Assembly (NCBI GenBank): GCA_947478455.1 | Contig: CANJWR010000030.1 | Coordinates: forward strand, 1-34,337 | Reading direction: 5' to 3' | From: Beijerinckiaceae bacterium | GTDB taxonomy: Bacteria > Pseudomonadota > Alphaproteobacteria > Rhizobiales > Beijerinckiaceae | Length of the DNA: 34,337 nucleotides | Part shown: in pieces, positions 14,277 to 22,843 of the stretch | How the letters are laid out: every line of letters begins with the position of its first letter | Numbering within the stretch: position 1 is the stretch's first letter | The notes under the pieces: generated by a model | What the model was told of the DNA's origin: nothing | Database searches by the model: none | Seen by the model: only the letters and a program-made list of their open reading frames with translations | Position numbers and translations under genes: made by a program

Positions 14277-16490
14277 ATGGCAAAAGCAGGGCAGCCGCGC
14301 CCGCCGGCCCGCATTGTCGGGCAGCAGGCGAAAGCGCTCTATGATCGCGCGATCGAGGCTTACAAGTCGTCGCAGTTCGAGTCCGCGCTGGGCTTCGCCA
14401 GCGCAGCAATCGCGAACGACCGGCAATACGGCGCTGCGTGGAACTTGAAGGGCGTTCTGCTCAACAATCTCAATCGTCCTCGCGAAGCTTTGGGAGTGCT
14501 GGAGGAGTCGGTGCGGCTTCTGCCAAACTCTGCGGCTCCGCACGTCAATATGGCCAAAAGCCTGCTCGCACTCGGGCAGCTCGAGCGTTGCATTCAGGTT
14601 GCCGTTCAGGGCCTCAAAATCGACCCGACCAATATCGAAGCGGCATTGTTTGTGGCGCGTGCGCGCGATCGCATGGGCGAACATGCCGCCTCGCTCGCCG
14701 TCGTCGACCGGGTGCTGGCGGCGGCACCGCGATCGGTGGATGCGCAAGTAATGAAGGGTCGTCTTTTGCTTGCGCTTGGACGGCCGGAGGACTCACTTCG
14801 AGCACTGGAAGCCGCAATTGAAGTCGCAACCGACGACGACGGACTGAAGCTCGAACGCGCATCTGTCTTGATGCGGCTGAACCGTCCGGAAGATGCTCTG
14901 GCGGTCGCAGCCGAAATGATTGCACGCAATCCGGATCATGCGGCCGCCTTGCGCTTCTTCGGCGATTTTCACTTCTTTCAGCGAGGGGATCGCCACGCCG
15001 CCAACGAATTCTATCGAAAATCGCTGGCGTCGCATTTCGATATGCGCACGGCCACAAACCTTTGCTTCAGCCTGATCAATACGCGCGGCCCTGAAGAGGC
15101 GGCCTGTATCGAGGAGGCGCAAGTTTTGGCGGCGCTCTGTATTGACCGGAATGGCTTCGATCCGCAAACGGCGAAGTCGTTTTCGTCGGTGTTCGAGCGC
15201 ACCTGCGACTTTGCCCATCTGGCGAAATTCGATCTGAAAGTCTGCGCCGAGTATTGGGCGACGAACGATGTGCCTGGAGGCCTACATAGCCTGCTGTCGC
15301 ATGTGCGAACGCGCGCGGATAGGCTCGATTTGCTGGCGCAGCACCGGCGTTGGGGCGAAATCATCGTCAAGCGCACCGCGATGACACCGATTCCTCCGCC
15401 AATTCCGACGCGGAAGCCGCGCATTCGAATCGGTCTGATGTCGTCGGATCTGCGCGATCATCCGGTGGCTTATTTTGCTCTGCCGATCTTCGAGCATTTC
15501 GACCGGGAGCGTTTCGAGCTTTACGCCTATTCGTTTAATCCCGGCGAGCCGGATCGCGTGCAACAATTCCTCACCCAACGCGCCACATCGTTTCGCACGA
15601 TTATTGGCGGAACCGATCTGTCCATTGCAAAGCAGATGGCGGCCGACGAACTCGACATTATTTTCGAGCTTGGCGGATCGACGCATCTGAACAAACCATC
15701 CGTGCTCGCGCGCCGTGTCGCGCCGGTGCAGGCCAGCTGGCTGGGCTATCCACATTCGTTGGGCCTGCCGACCATCGACTATCTTCTGGTCGATCCTTTT
15801 TTGAAGCCGTCGCCGGATCTGATGTTGGAACGCCCCTTCGAGATGCCAGCAAGCTGGATCAGTTTAAGCCGGTTGGGCTTTTCCGACTCTGCGCAGATTG
15901 CCGACGATCCGCCGGTTGTGAGAAATGGCTACATTACTTTCGGAACCGCCAACAATCCGATGAAATATTCGCAAGCCCTTTTGGCCCTGTGGGCGAAAGC
16001 GATGCACGCTGTGCCGGGTTCTCGCTTTCTTTTCGTGAGACCGGAAGGCGCTGTCGAAGCCTTTCGCAAGAATATCCTGCAGGAATTTGAGGCGTCCGGA
16101 ATCGAGAAGTCCCGGATTGAATTTCGGCCGGTTCGGGGCGCTCATCTTCCGCATTATGCAGCGATGGACATTTCGCTCGACTGCGCCCCTCACACCGGCG
16201 GGACCTCCACTTGCGAAAGCCTCTGGATGGGGGTGCCGGTCGTGACTCGCGTGGGCGAAGCCTTTTTCGAGCGGATCAGCTTCAGTAATCTTTCCAATGC
16301 AGGGCTGGGCGATCTCTGCGCGCATTCTGATACAGACTTCGTGTCCATCGCGACCGACTTGTCGAAAGATATTGCGCGGCTGCGCGATCTGCGCAAGAAC
16401 CTGCGGCAGAATATCCGAAGGTCTCCTCTTGGAAATAACATCCAGTGGGTGCGAGACTGGGAAGACAGGATTGCGGCGCTGGTGCGCTGA
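14277..16490 (+). CDS. TPR plus GT41 O-GlcNAc-transferase-like glycosyltransferase
   Basis: 737 residues from ATG 14277, preceded by GGGGGAAG. Residues about 20-260 are TPR repeats, for example YGAAWNLKGVLLNNLNRPRE and SAAPHVNMAKSLLALGQLER. The C-terminal half, from about 380, has the GT41 (OGT/SPINDLY) catalytic fold: IGLMSSDLRDHPVAYFALPI, APVQASWLGYPHSLGLPTID, and APHTGGTSTCESLWMGVPVV. Family role: transfer of a sugar from a UDP/GDP donor to protein Ser/Thr; bacterial members are mostly uncharacterised. The usual D-L-x-G-H-T segment reads ELGGSTHLNK here, so donor or acceptor handling may differ. The frame is open upstream into the tex antisense strand, but that part is not used. The crotonase gene follows after 48 bases. 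Confidence 0.88.
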   Translation: MAKAGQPRPPARIVGQQAKALYDRAIEAYKSSQFESALGFASAAIANDRQYGAAWNLKGVLLNNLNRPREALGVLEESVRLLPNSAAPHVNMAKSLLALGQLERCIQVAVQGLKIDPTNIEAALFVARARDRMGEHAASLAVVDRVLAAAPRSVDAQVMKGRLLLALGRPEDSLRALEAAIEVATDDDGLKLERASVLMRLNRPEDALAVAAEMIARNPDHAAALRFFGDFHFFQRGDRHAANEFYRKSLASHFDMRTATNLCFSLINTRGPEEAACIEEAQVLAALCIDRNGFDPQTAKSFSSVFERTCDFAHLAKFDLKVCAEYWATNDVPGGLHSLLSHVRTRADRLDLLAQHRRWGEIIVKRTAMTPIPPPIPTRKPRIRIGLMSSDLRDHPVAYFALPIFEHFDRERFELYAYSFNPGEPDRVQQFLTQRATSFRTIIGGTDLSIAKQMAADELDIIFELGGSTHLNKPSVLARRVAPVQASWLGYPHSLGLPTIDYLLVDPFLKPSPDLMLERPFEMPASWISLSRLGFSDSAQIADDPPVVRNGYITFGTANNPMKYSQALLALWAKAMHAVPGSRFLFVRPEGAVEAFRKNILQEFEASGIEKSRIEFRPVRGAHLPHYAAMDISLDCAPHTGGTSTCESLWMGVPVVTRVGEAFFERISFSNLSNAGLGDLCAHSDTDFVSIATDLSKDIARLRDLRKNLRQNIRRSPLGNNIQWVRDWEDRIAALVR

Positions 16491-16538
16491 CGAATTGATC
16501 ATCGGCCATTCACATGCGCCGGGCAGATCGGGGGAAAG

Positions 16539-17276
16539 ATGACGAGTGACATACTGACGGCGCGTCGCGGCGAAATTCTCGAAATCACCCTGAATCGCCC
16601 CGAGCGCGGCAATGCGGCTTCGGACGAGATGATCGTTCAGCTTGGGGATATTTTTGAGACGGAGCGCGAGGCGCGGCTGATCATTCTGCGCGGCGCGGGC
16701 GACGATTTCTGCGCTGGACGTGCGCCCGGCGCGCCGCCGAAAGATCCGCCCGACGCCCACCAGTTGCGCAAGATGCACGACATCGTGTTTCGCTGCTATG
16801 CGGCCGTGCGGCGCACGCAGGCGCCGGTTCTGGCGGTCGTGCAGGGCAGGGCGCTGGGCTTTGGATGCGCGCTGGCGGCGGTCGCCGACATGACGATTGC
16901 AAGCGATGCGGCCAAATTCCAGATCCCTGAGTTTGCCCACAACATCATGCCCACTATGGTGATGTCGTCGATGATCGACAGGCTGTCGCTGAAGGCGCTG
17001 ATGTATCTCGTCTACACGTCGAAGACGATCGGTGTCGAGCGCGCCATGACGTTGGGACTCGTGAACGATGTAGCTGCAGCCGGCGATGTCGAGGGGCTTG
17101 TGGACGCCCTTTGTGCAAGCCTACTGAAGGCTTCCCGCGTCGCCGTGCTGGGCGTCAAGGAATATGCGCAGAGCGCGCAGGCGATTGATGTCGACAAAGC
17201 GGTCAACTATGCGCGTAGCATTCATGCGCTGGTGAATACGTCCGCCGAGTTGCGGGCTAATTTCAAGAAGCCTTAG
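16539..17276 (+). CDS. Enoyl-CoA hydratase/isomerase (crotonase) family protein
   Basis: 245 residues, GGGGGAAAG before ATG 16539. Crotonase fold motifs: ITLNRPERGNAASDEMI, GAGDDFCAGRAPGAP (first oxyanion loop), VVQGRALGFGCALAAVADMTIAS (second loop), and FQIPEF. Of the two catalytic Glu residues of classical enoyl-CoA hydratase, the one in the C-E-L-A loop is replaced by Ala111 (CALA), while the one in the P-E segment is kept as Glu131. It therefore may isomerise, hydrolyse or decarboxylate a CoA ester rather than hydrate one. It lies between the GT41 gene and a bidirectional terminator, head to tail with the former. Substrate unknown. Confidence 0.88.
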   Translation: MTSDILTARRGEILEITLNRPERGNAASDEMIVQLGDIFETEREARLIILRGAGDDFCAGRAPGAPPKDPPDAHQLRKMHDIVFRCYAAVRRTQAPVLAVVQGRALGFGCALAAVADMTIASDAAKFQIPEFAHNIMPTMVMSSMIDRLSLKALMYLVYTSKTIGVERAMTLGLVNDVAAAGDVEGLVDALCASLLKASRVAVLGVKEYAQSAQAIDVDKAVNYARSIHALVNTSAELRANFKKP

Positions 17277-17312
17277 ATCCCATCGTCTTCGAACCGGATC
17301 GACGTTTCGCAA

Positions 17313-17348
17313 CAAAAAAACCCGCATCGACATCGCCGATGCGGGTTT
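17313..17348. terminator. Bidirectional terminator between the crotonase and molybdo-hydroxylase genes
   Basis: 12-bp perfect stem AAACCCGCATCG (17318-17329) and CGATGCGGGTTT (17337-17348), loop of seven. The A-run 17314-17320 gives a U-tract on the minus strand, so it should strongly end the long minus-strand operon. The T-run on the plus strand is only three, so it is weaker for the crotonase gene. Confidence 0.88.
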
Positions 17349-17373
17349 GACGTCAGTCAAATCTCTTCTGCGT

Positions 17374-19659
17374 TCAGTTCAGGCCTTGCGCCTTCGCTTG
17401 TTCAATCAACTTGAGCAGTTTCGGCGGCGACATCGGCAGCGATGTCGGACGAATGCCGATGGCTTCGCCGACAGCGTTGGCGATTGCCGCCATCGCTGGC
17501 GTCAATGGCACTTCACCGACGCCGCGCAATCCGTAAGGATGTTTCGGGTTGGCGACCTCGACGATCACGGTGTCGATCATCGGCACGTCGGATGCGACCG
17601 GCATGCGATAGTCGAGGAAGCCGGCGTTCTGCAGTTTGCCGTCTTCACCGAACACATATTCCTCGTTCAGCGCCCAGCCGATGCCCTGAACGGCTGCGCC
17701 CTGGAACTGACCCTCGACCTGCAGAGGGCTGATCGCCTTGCCGGCGTCCTCGACAATCGTGTAGCGCTTCACGCCCACGAGGCCGGTTTCCTTGTCGACG
17801 TCCACGTCCACGATGTGAACCGCGAAACCCGGGCCCGCGCCGGTGACGTTCATTTCCGAATGACCGCAGATTGCGCCCATCGTGTAGGTGGTCTTCGACG
17901 CAATGTCCTTCATGGACAGGGGCGGGAAATCGCCGACGTTGGAGCTGGCGGGACGGCAATGTCCGTCCTCGAACACCACGCCTTCTTCGGGTACGTTCCA
18001 CATCTTCGCCGCGCGGCGGCAAAGCTCCGCGATGATCTTGCGGGCGGAGTCGACCACGATCATGCCGCTGGAGAATGTCGTACGGCTGCCGGCGGTGACG
18101 CGGTTGTAGCCGAGCGAATTCGTGTCGGCCAGTTGCGAGCGGATGCGATCAACCGGAATGCCGAATTCCTCAGCGGCCATCATCGACATGGACATGCGCG
18201 AGCCAGCGACATCCGCAGTGCCGAGGATGATGTTGAGGGTGCCGTCGGGCGCCAGCGCCATCGAGCCGGTGGTTTCGCCGCCGCGATTGAACCAGAAGCC
18301 GCAGGCGATGCCGCGACCCTGACCGGCTGGAACCGGCGAGCGATAATGATCGCAGGTCTTGGCGGCCTGCAGGGTTTCGACAAAGCCGATCTTGGTGAAG
18401 GTCTCGCCATAGATGGTCTTGTGGCCCTCGACGATCGCGTTCTTCATGCGGAAGTCGATCTGGTCCATGCCCAGCTTCTTTGCCATTTCGCTCACGAGGC
18501 CTTCGACGCCGAACACTACCTGCGGCACGCAGGGCGCGCGGAACGAGCTGACCTTGGGGCGATTGGAAACGACTTCATACGAGACGGTCTTGACGTTCTC
18601 GATCTCGTAGCGCGTCAGCATGGCCTGCGGCGCATTGGTGAAGGCCGAGCCTGTGTAGGGACCGGTCTGGAAGATCAGTTCGGCGTCGACGGCGACAATC
18701 GTGCCGTCCTTCTTGCAGCCCATCTTGATCTTCGAGGCGGTTCCGGACACCGGGCCTGTGCCGCGCAAGACTTCGACGCGCGTCAGGGTCATCTTGACCG
18801 GCGCCTTGGCCTTCTGGGCCAGCACAATCGCTACAGGCTCCGTGTAGAAGGTCGTTTTTCCGCCGAAGCCGCCGCCGAGTTCCGACTGCTGGATGCGGAT
18901 TTTCGATGAATCCAGCTTGAGGATTTCGGTCAGACGGTCGCGATAGACCCACGGTGCCTGCGTGCAGCACCACAGATCGACCTGTCCGTCGTCGGAGACG
19001 CTGGCGATGCAGGATTGCGGCTCGATATAGCCCTGATGCATGGGTTTGGTGTCGTAGGAGCCTTCGACGATCAGATCGGCCTTCTCGAAGCCCTTTGCGG
19101 CGTCGCCCTTCGAGAGTTCGAGGCGCTCGACCACATTGGTCTTCTTCTCGGCCGCCGGACCCTTCACGCCCTTGGTGCGCAGATAATCGTGCAGGATCGG
19201 CGCATCGTCGCGCATGGCCTGAACGGGATCGATGACGTGCGGCAGCACTTCATACTCGACCTCGATCAGCTTCAGGGCTTTCTTGGCGGCGGATTCTGTC
19301 GTGGCCGCAACGGCGGCGACCGGATGGCCCTCCCAGTAAACCTTCTCGCGCGCCATGGCGATGCGGGTCATGTCGCCGCCGCCGGTGCCGGCCTTGATCT
19401 CGGGGAAGTCGTCGCGGGTGACGACAGCCTTCACGCCGGGAACTTTCTCGGCCTTCGAGATGTCGATCCGTTTGATGATTGCATGGGCGTGCGGGCTGCG
19501 CAGGTACTTGCCGACCAACATGCCGGGCAGAAAGGCGTCGGCGGCAAACTTGGCTCGGCCGGTCACCTTGTCGAAACCGTCGTGCTTCACGGGCGAGGTG
19601 CCGATGATCTTGTATTTCTTGTCCGGGTTGTAGCCGGGCTTTTCGAGAATGGTTGTCAT
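17374..19659 (-). CDS. Molybdopterin-binding large subunit, xanthine dehydrogenase / CO dehydrogenase family
   Basis: 761 residues. N-terminal aldehyde-oxidase hammerhead domain (KHDGFDKVTGRAKFAADAFL, YLRSPHAHAII), then the molybdopterin-binding domains with QSELGGGFGGK, SSFRAPCVPQ and the C-terminal GVGEVPLTPA, where Glu716 is the catalytic base of the family. The coxL AYRCSFR-type loop of true CO dehydrogenase is absent; FRAPCVPQ fits a hydroxylase of unknown substrate. ATG 19659 follows GAGGGGAG and lies two bases after the 2Fe-2S gene's stop. Gene order FAD, 2Fe-2S, Mo equals that of coxMSL. No XdhC/CoxF-type maturation gene is in the window. It would hydroxylate a heteroaromatic or aldehyde-type substrate with water-derived oxygen. 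Confidence 0.92.
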   Translation of the reverse strand: MTTILEKPGYNPDKKYKIIGTSPVKHDGFDKVTGRAKFAADAFLPGMLVGKYLRSPHAHAIIKRIDISKAEKVPGVKAVVTRDDFPEIKAGTGGGDMTRIAMAREKVYWEGHPVAAVAATTESAAKKALKLIEVEYEVLPHVIDPVQAMRDDAPILHDYLRTKGVKGPAAEKKTNVVERLELSKGDAAKGFEKADLIVEGSYDTKPMHQGYIEPQSCIASVSDDGQVDLWCCTQAPWVYRDRLTEILKLDSSKIRIQQSELGGGFGGKTTFYTEPVAIVLAQKAKAPVKMTLTRVEVLRGTGPVSGTASKIKMGCKKDGTIVAVDAELIFQTGPYTGSAFTNAPQAMLTRYEIENVKTVSYEVVSNRPKVSSFRAPCVPQVVFGVEGLVSEMAKKLGMDQIDFRMKNAIVEGHKTIYGETFTKIGFVETLQAAKTCDHYRSPVPAGQGRGIACGFWFNRGGETTGSMALAPDGTLNIILGTADVAGSRMSMSMMAAEEFGIPVDRIRSQLADTNSLGYNRVTAGSRTTFSSGMIVVDSARKIIAELCRRAAKMWNVPEEGVVFEDGHCRPASSNVGDFPPLSMKDIASKTTYTMGAICGHSEMNVTGAGPGFAVHIVDVDVDKETGLVGVKRYTIVEDAGKAISPLQVEGQFQGAAVQGIGWALNEEYVFGEDGKLQNAGFLDYRMPVASDVPMIDTVIVEVANPKHPYGLRGVGEVPLTPAMAAIANAVGEAIGIRPTSLPMSPPKLLKLIEQAKAQGLN

Positions 19660-19661
19660 GA

Positions 19662-20141
19662 TCAGGCTCCCCTCATCTCTTCCGCTGCCGCGAGCACAGA
19701 GCGGATCACCTTGTCGTAGCCAGTGCAACGGCAGAGATTGCCAGCAAGCCAGTAGCGAACTTCAGTCTCGGTGGGATCGGGATTGCGTTCGAGCAGCGCG
19801 CGCGCAGCGACAAGAATGCCGGGCGTACAGATGCCGCATTGCAGACCGTTGAGTTCCAGAAACTTGCGCTGGAGCGGGTGCAGTTCGTCGTTCGACGCCA
19901 TGCCCTCGATGGTGTCGATCGTCTTGCCTTCTGTCTCGACCGCGAGAATGAGGCAGGAGCAGACGAGCGTTCCGTCGACCATAACGCTGCATGCGCCGCA
20001 ATCTCCGGTGGCGCAGCCTTCCTTGGTGCCGGTCAGCATGAGTTCGTCGCGCAGAACGTCGAGAAGGGTCTGCTGCGTTTCGCACAGGAACTCGTATTCG
20101 TCGCCGTTAACGGTGGCGGTGACGTGATGCTTTCTGCTCAT
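19662..20141 (-). CDS. 2Fe-2S subunit of the molybdo-hydroxylase
   Basis: 159 residues, normal for the small subunit. All eight cluster ligands are visible: plant-ferredoxin-type Cys43, Cys48, Cys51 and Cys63 (EGCATGDCGACSV), and the alpha-helical cluster Cys102, Cys105, Cys137, Cys139 (QCGICTPG, NLCRCTGY). It passes electrons between the molybdenum and FAD subunits. Its start overlaps the FAD gene's stop by four bases (ATGA), and the large-subunit gene follows two bases later, so the three are translationally coupled. Confidence 0.95.
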   Translation of the reverse strand: MSRKHHVTATVNGDEYEFLCETQQTLLDVLRDELMLTGTKEGCATGDCGACSVMVDGTLVCSCLILAVETEGKTIDTIEGMASNDELHPLQRKFLELNGLQCGICTPGILVAARALLERNPDPTETEVRYWLAGNLCRCTGYDKVIRSVLAAAEEMRGA

Positions 20142-21010
20142 GCGATATGCCTCGCGCGTTCGAGCGCCTTCTGGGCGACACGTTTCGCCAGCACGCCGGC
20201 GACCTTGATGCGGAATTCCTTGGTGCCGCGCTTGTCGTCGATGGGACGGCAGGCGGCGCTGGCGGCTGCGGCAAGTTTGTCGAGCGCAGCTTCATCGACC
20301 TTTGTGCCGATGAGCGCGTCCGCACATTCCTTGCTAAGCAGAACCGTCGGGGCGACGGCGCCGAGCGATACGCGCGCAGCCGTGCAAACGCCGCCGGCGT
20401 CGAGCGTCAGGTTCACAGCGATTCCGACAACCGCAATGTCCATCTCGGTGCGGGGCGTGAAGCGCTGATAGGCGCCGCCCGAATTGCGCGCCGGGGCGGG
20501 CAGGAAGAAGGATTCGATGATCTCGCCCTTGGCGAGCGAAGTCTTGCCGGGACTGACGGGGATCTGCTCGACGGGGACATCGCGCGCGCCATTGGGGCCA
20601 ACCACATGGGCAATCGCGCCAGCGGTGACCATGGGCGGAACGCTGTCCGCGCCCGGAGAGGCGTTGCAGAGATTGCCGGCGACAGTTGCGCGGCCCTTCA
20701 CCTGAATGGAGCCGATGAGCTTCACGCCCTCGATGACGCCCGGAAAGGTGGCGCAGAGCGCTGCGTGATCCATCATCTGCATGGCGCTGACGGCCGCGCC
20801 GATGCGGAAGCCACCGTTCTCGGCAGTGATGTTGCGCAGGGCCGGAATTTTCTTGATATCGACCAGCAGTTCCGGCTCGATCAGATCGGTTTCCATCTGA
20901 ACGATGACGTCAGTGCCGCCGGCCAGAATGCGTGTCAGGCCGCCGGCGGCTGCGAGCGCCTTCACGGCGTCCGCCAGACTTCCCGGCGCCTCATAGCGAA
21001 GATCGGGCAT
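20138..21010 (-). CDS. FAD-binding medium subunit of the molybdo-hydroxylase
   Basis: 290 residues from ATG 21010, which follows GAGGGAG; 28 more upstream in-frame codons appear non-coding. FAD-PCMH domain with ILAGGTDVIVQM (GGTD 31-34) and TVAGNLCNASPGADSVPP (109-126), followed by the CO dehydrogenase flavoprotein C-terminal domain (AVVGIAVNLTLDA, SLGAVAPTVLL). It receives electrons from the 2Fe-2S subunit. The permease gene ends 93 bases upstream, and no terminator is seen between them. Confidence 0.93.
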   Translation of the reverse strand: MPDLRYEAPGSLADAVKALAAAGGLTRILAGGTDVIVQMETDLIEPELLVDIKKIPALRNITAENGGFRIGAAVSAMQMMDHAALCATFPGVIEGVKLIGSIQVKGRATVAGNLCNASPGADSVPPMVTAGAIAHVVGPNGARDVPVEQIPVSPGKTSLAKGEIIESFFLPAPARNSGGAYQRFTPRTEMDIAVVGIAVNLTLDAGGVCTAARVSLGAVAPTVLLSKECADALIGTKVDEAALDKLAAAASAACRPIDDKRGTKEFRIKVAGVLAKRVAQKALERARHIA

Positions 21011-21103
21011 TTCCACTCCCTCGTTGAAATTCGTCCGGGCCATCATGGCCCGAATTGCGCGCCGCGCCAACAGGCTTGACGGCGACATGGGCAAACTTCC
21101 GCA

Positions 21104-22843
21104 TCAATCGCCGGAGCTTCCGGCCTTGCCGCTGAAGCGCGGTCTGGCGAACAGAAGGGCAGCCGAGACCGTAATTCCCGACACGATGCCGATGATGCTG
21201 CCGAGCGCCGCCAGCTGCGAATAGGTGCCGTTGTCGAACAGGGCCAAAATCAGATAGCCGATCACCGGATTGCGCGGTCCCGCCAGAATGGCGGCGGCGT
21301 TCAGTTCGCCCACCACAAGGGTGAAGATCAGCGCCCAGCCCGCCGCCAGACCCGGCAGGATCAGCGGCAATTGCACGGTGCGGAAAGTGCGGCCCGGCCT
21401 TGCGCCGAAGATGCGCGAGGCTTCAACGAGCTGGTTGCCGACCTGCTGGACGGCGGACTCCGCCGCGATGGATGCCTGCGGGATGTAAACGGCCAGATAG
21501 CAGATGAAAATGATCAGCCATGTGCCGTTGAGGAAGAACGGCGCAAACCCGAATGTCACCAATACGCCCACGGCGAAGACGATGTGCGGGATGGCCGAAG
21601 GCACTTTGGTGAGAACGCCGAGCCATTTCTCTTTTGCGCCGCCGATATTCTTGCCGACGATGGAGAGAATGCCGGCGATCAGCACGACTGCGGTCGTCGT
21701 CAGCACGGCCAGCCAGGCGCTGTTGATGATGGCCGTGCGCGATTGCCGGTCGGACCAGAATTCGAAGAAATTGGCGAACGAAAGCTGGTCGAACACGATG
21801 GTAGAGCGCCAGAAAGGCTGTAGCGACACAACGAAAAGGGCCAGCAAAGGCAGGATCGATGTCAGCGTCACATAGAGCAGGAGCAGGATGCGCGCCGGCC
21901 AGCGCCATGCGCCCAGCCCGATCAGGTTGGGCCGCACGCCCATGCCGCCGATCTGCGCATGGCCGGTGCTGGAGGCGATGCGCCGCTGCGTCAGCCACAG
22001 CAGCCCGATGACGACGATCAGCACGACGCCGAGCACGACCGCTTGTCCGATTTTCGGCGGATAGGAGGCGTTGAGCAGGCGATAGATATAGACGGACAAA
22101 ACGTCGATGCGCGCCGCCGTGCCCAGCAGGGCGGGGATTGAGTAAAGCCCGAAGGACGAAATGATTGTCAGCAGGGCGCTAGAGCCGACCGCATGACGGA
22201 TCGCCGGAACCGAAATGCTCCAGAAGCATTTCAGACGACCCTTGCCGAAAATGCGCGCGGCTTCTTCAAGCGAGGGATCGAGCGAGCCGAAGGCCGCCGC
22301 CGCCACCACGTAAACATGCGGCACCGAAAACAGAACGTAGAGCAGCACAAGACCGCCCCAGCTTTGCACCGCCAATGCCGACGGATCGATAGCGAGCCCG
22401 AGCATCTTGAACAGGGACTGCAGCGGCGCTGCGAGAAAGCCGGCGCGCGGGTCTGCCAGAAACAGCCAGCCGATGGTCATCGCCACGGGCGGCAGCAGGA
22501 GCGGGATCACCGGAAGCAGGCGTGAAAGCGCGCCCCAGCGCGCATCCGTGCGCTCGACCAGCCAGGCGAAGAAAATACCGATGGGAACAGAGATGATCGT
22601 ATTCAGGAAGGCAATGATCAGCGTGTTGCGAACAGCGACCATCAGGTCCGGCTGCGACAACGTCGTGGCCCACAGCGCGAAATCGGGCTTCCAGTTCGGC
22701 AGTAGGGCCCGCTGGAGGATGATCCCGAGCGGAAAGAAGATCGCCACGAAGACCAGCGCGGCCAGGACCACCACCAGAGCCGTGATAGCGCGATAGCGCG
22801 GGCGCTCATTCTCGACTGTCTGGCTCACGGCGTTCATCGTCAT
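21104..22843 (-). CDS. ABC transporter permease, fused two-domain iron(III)/2-aminoethylphosphonate type
   Basis: 579 residues with about 12 membrane helices and two complete permease domains. Each has its EAA loop that contacts the ATPase: SLEEAARIFGKGRLKCFWSI in the first half and QLVEASRIFGARPGRTFRTV in the second. This is the FbpB/ThiP-like fused layout used with FbpA/AfuA-type binding proteins. The start overlaps the ATPase stop by four bases (ATGA). Relatives import ferric iron, thiamine, spermidine-like or phosphonate ligands. The enzymes around it suggest an organic ligand rather than iron (inference). Confidence 0.92.
   Translation of the reverse strand: MTMNAVSQTVENERPRYRAITALVVVLAALVFVAIFFPLGIILQRALLPNWKPDFALWATTLSQPDLMVAVRNTLIIAFLNTIISVPIGIFFAWLVERTDARWGALSRLLPVIPLLLPPVAMTIGWLFLADPRAGFLAAPLQSLFKMLGLAIDPSALAVQSWGGLVLLYVLFSVPHVYVVAAAAFGSLDPSLEEAARIFGKGRLKCFWSISVPAIRHAVGSSALLTIISSFGLYSIPALLGTAARIDVLSVYIYRLLNASYPPKIGQAVVLGVVLIVVIGLLWLTQRRIASSTGHAQIGGMGVRPNLIGLGAWRWPARILLLLYVTLTSILPLLALFVVSLQPFWRSTIVFDQLSFANFFEFWSDRQSRTAIINSAWLAVLTTTAVVLIAGILSIVGKNIGGAKEKWLGVLTKVPSAIPHIVFAVGVLVTFGFAPFFLNGTWLIIFICYLAVYIPQASIAAESAVQQVGNQLVEASRIFGARPGRTFRTVQLPLILPGLAAGWALIFTLVVGELNAAAILAGPRNPVIGYLILALFDNGTYSQLAALGSIIGIVSGITVSAALLFARPRFSGKAGSSGD

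Noticed and set aside
15864-16940. 358-codon minus-strand open frame
   Set aside because: Antisense to the GT41 gene and the crotonase gene. No motif and biased composition.
17347-18909. Long 520-codon plus-strand open frame
   Set aside because: It is antisense to the molybdopterin subunit gene, has His/Asp/Arg-rich shadow composition, no ribosome site and no recognisable domain. Long antisense frames are common in GC-rich genes.
17374-21010. Aerobic carbon monoxide dehydrogenase (coxMSL)
   Set aside because: Gene order fits, but the large subunit lacks the AYRCSFR active-site loop and no cox accessory genes are present. A hydroxylase of another substrate is more likely.
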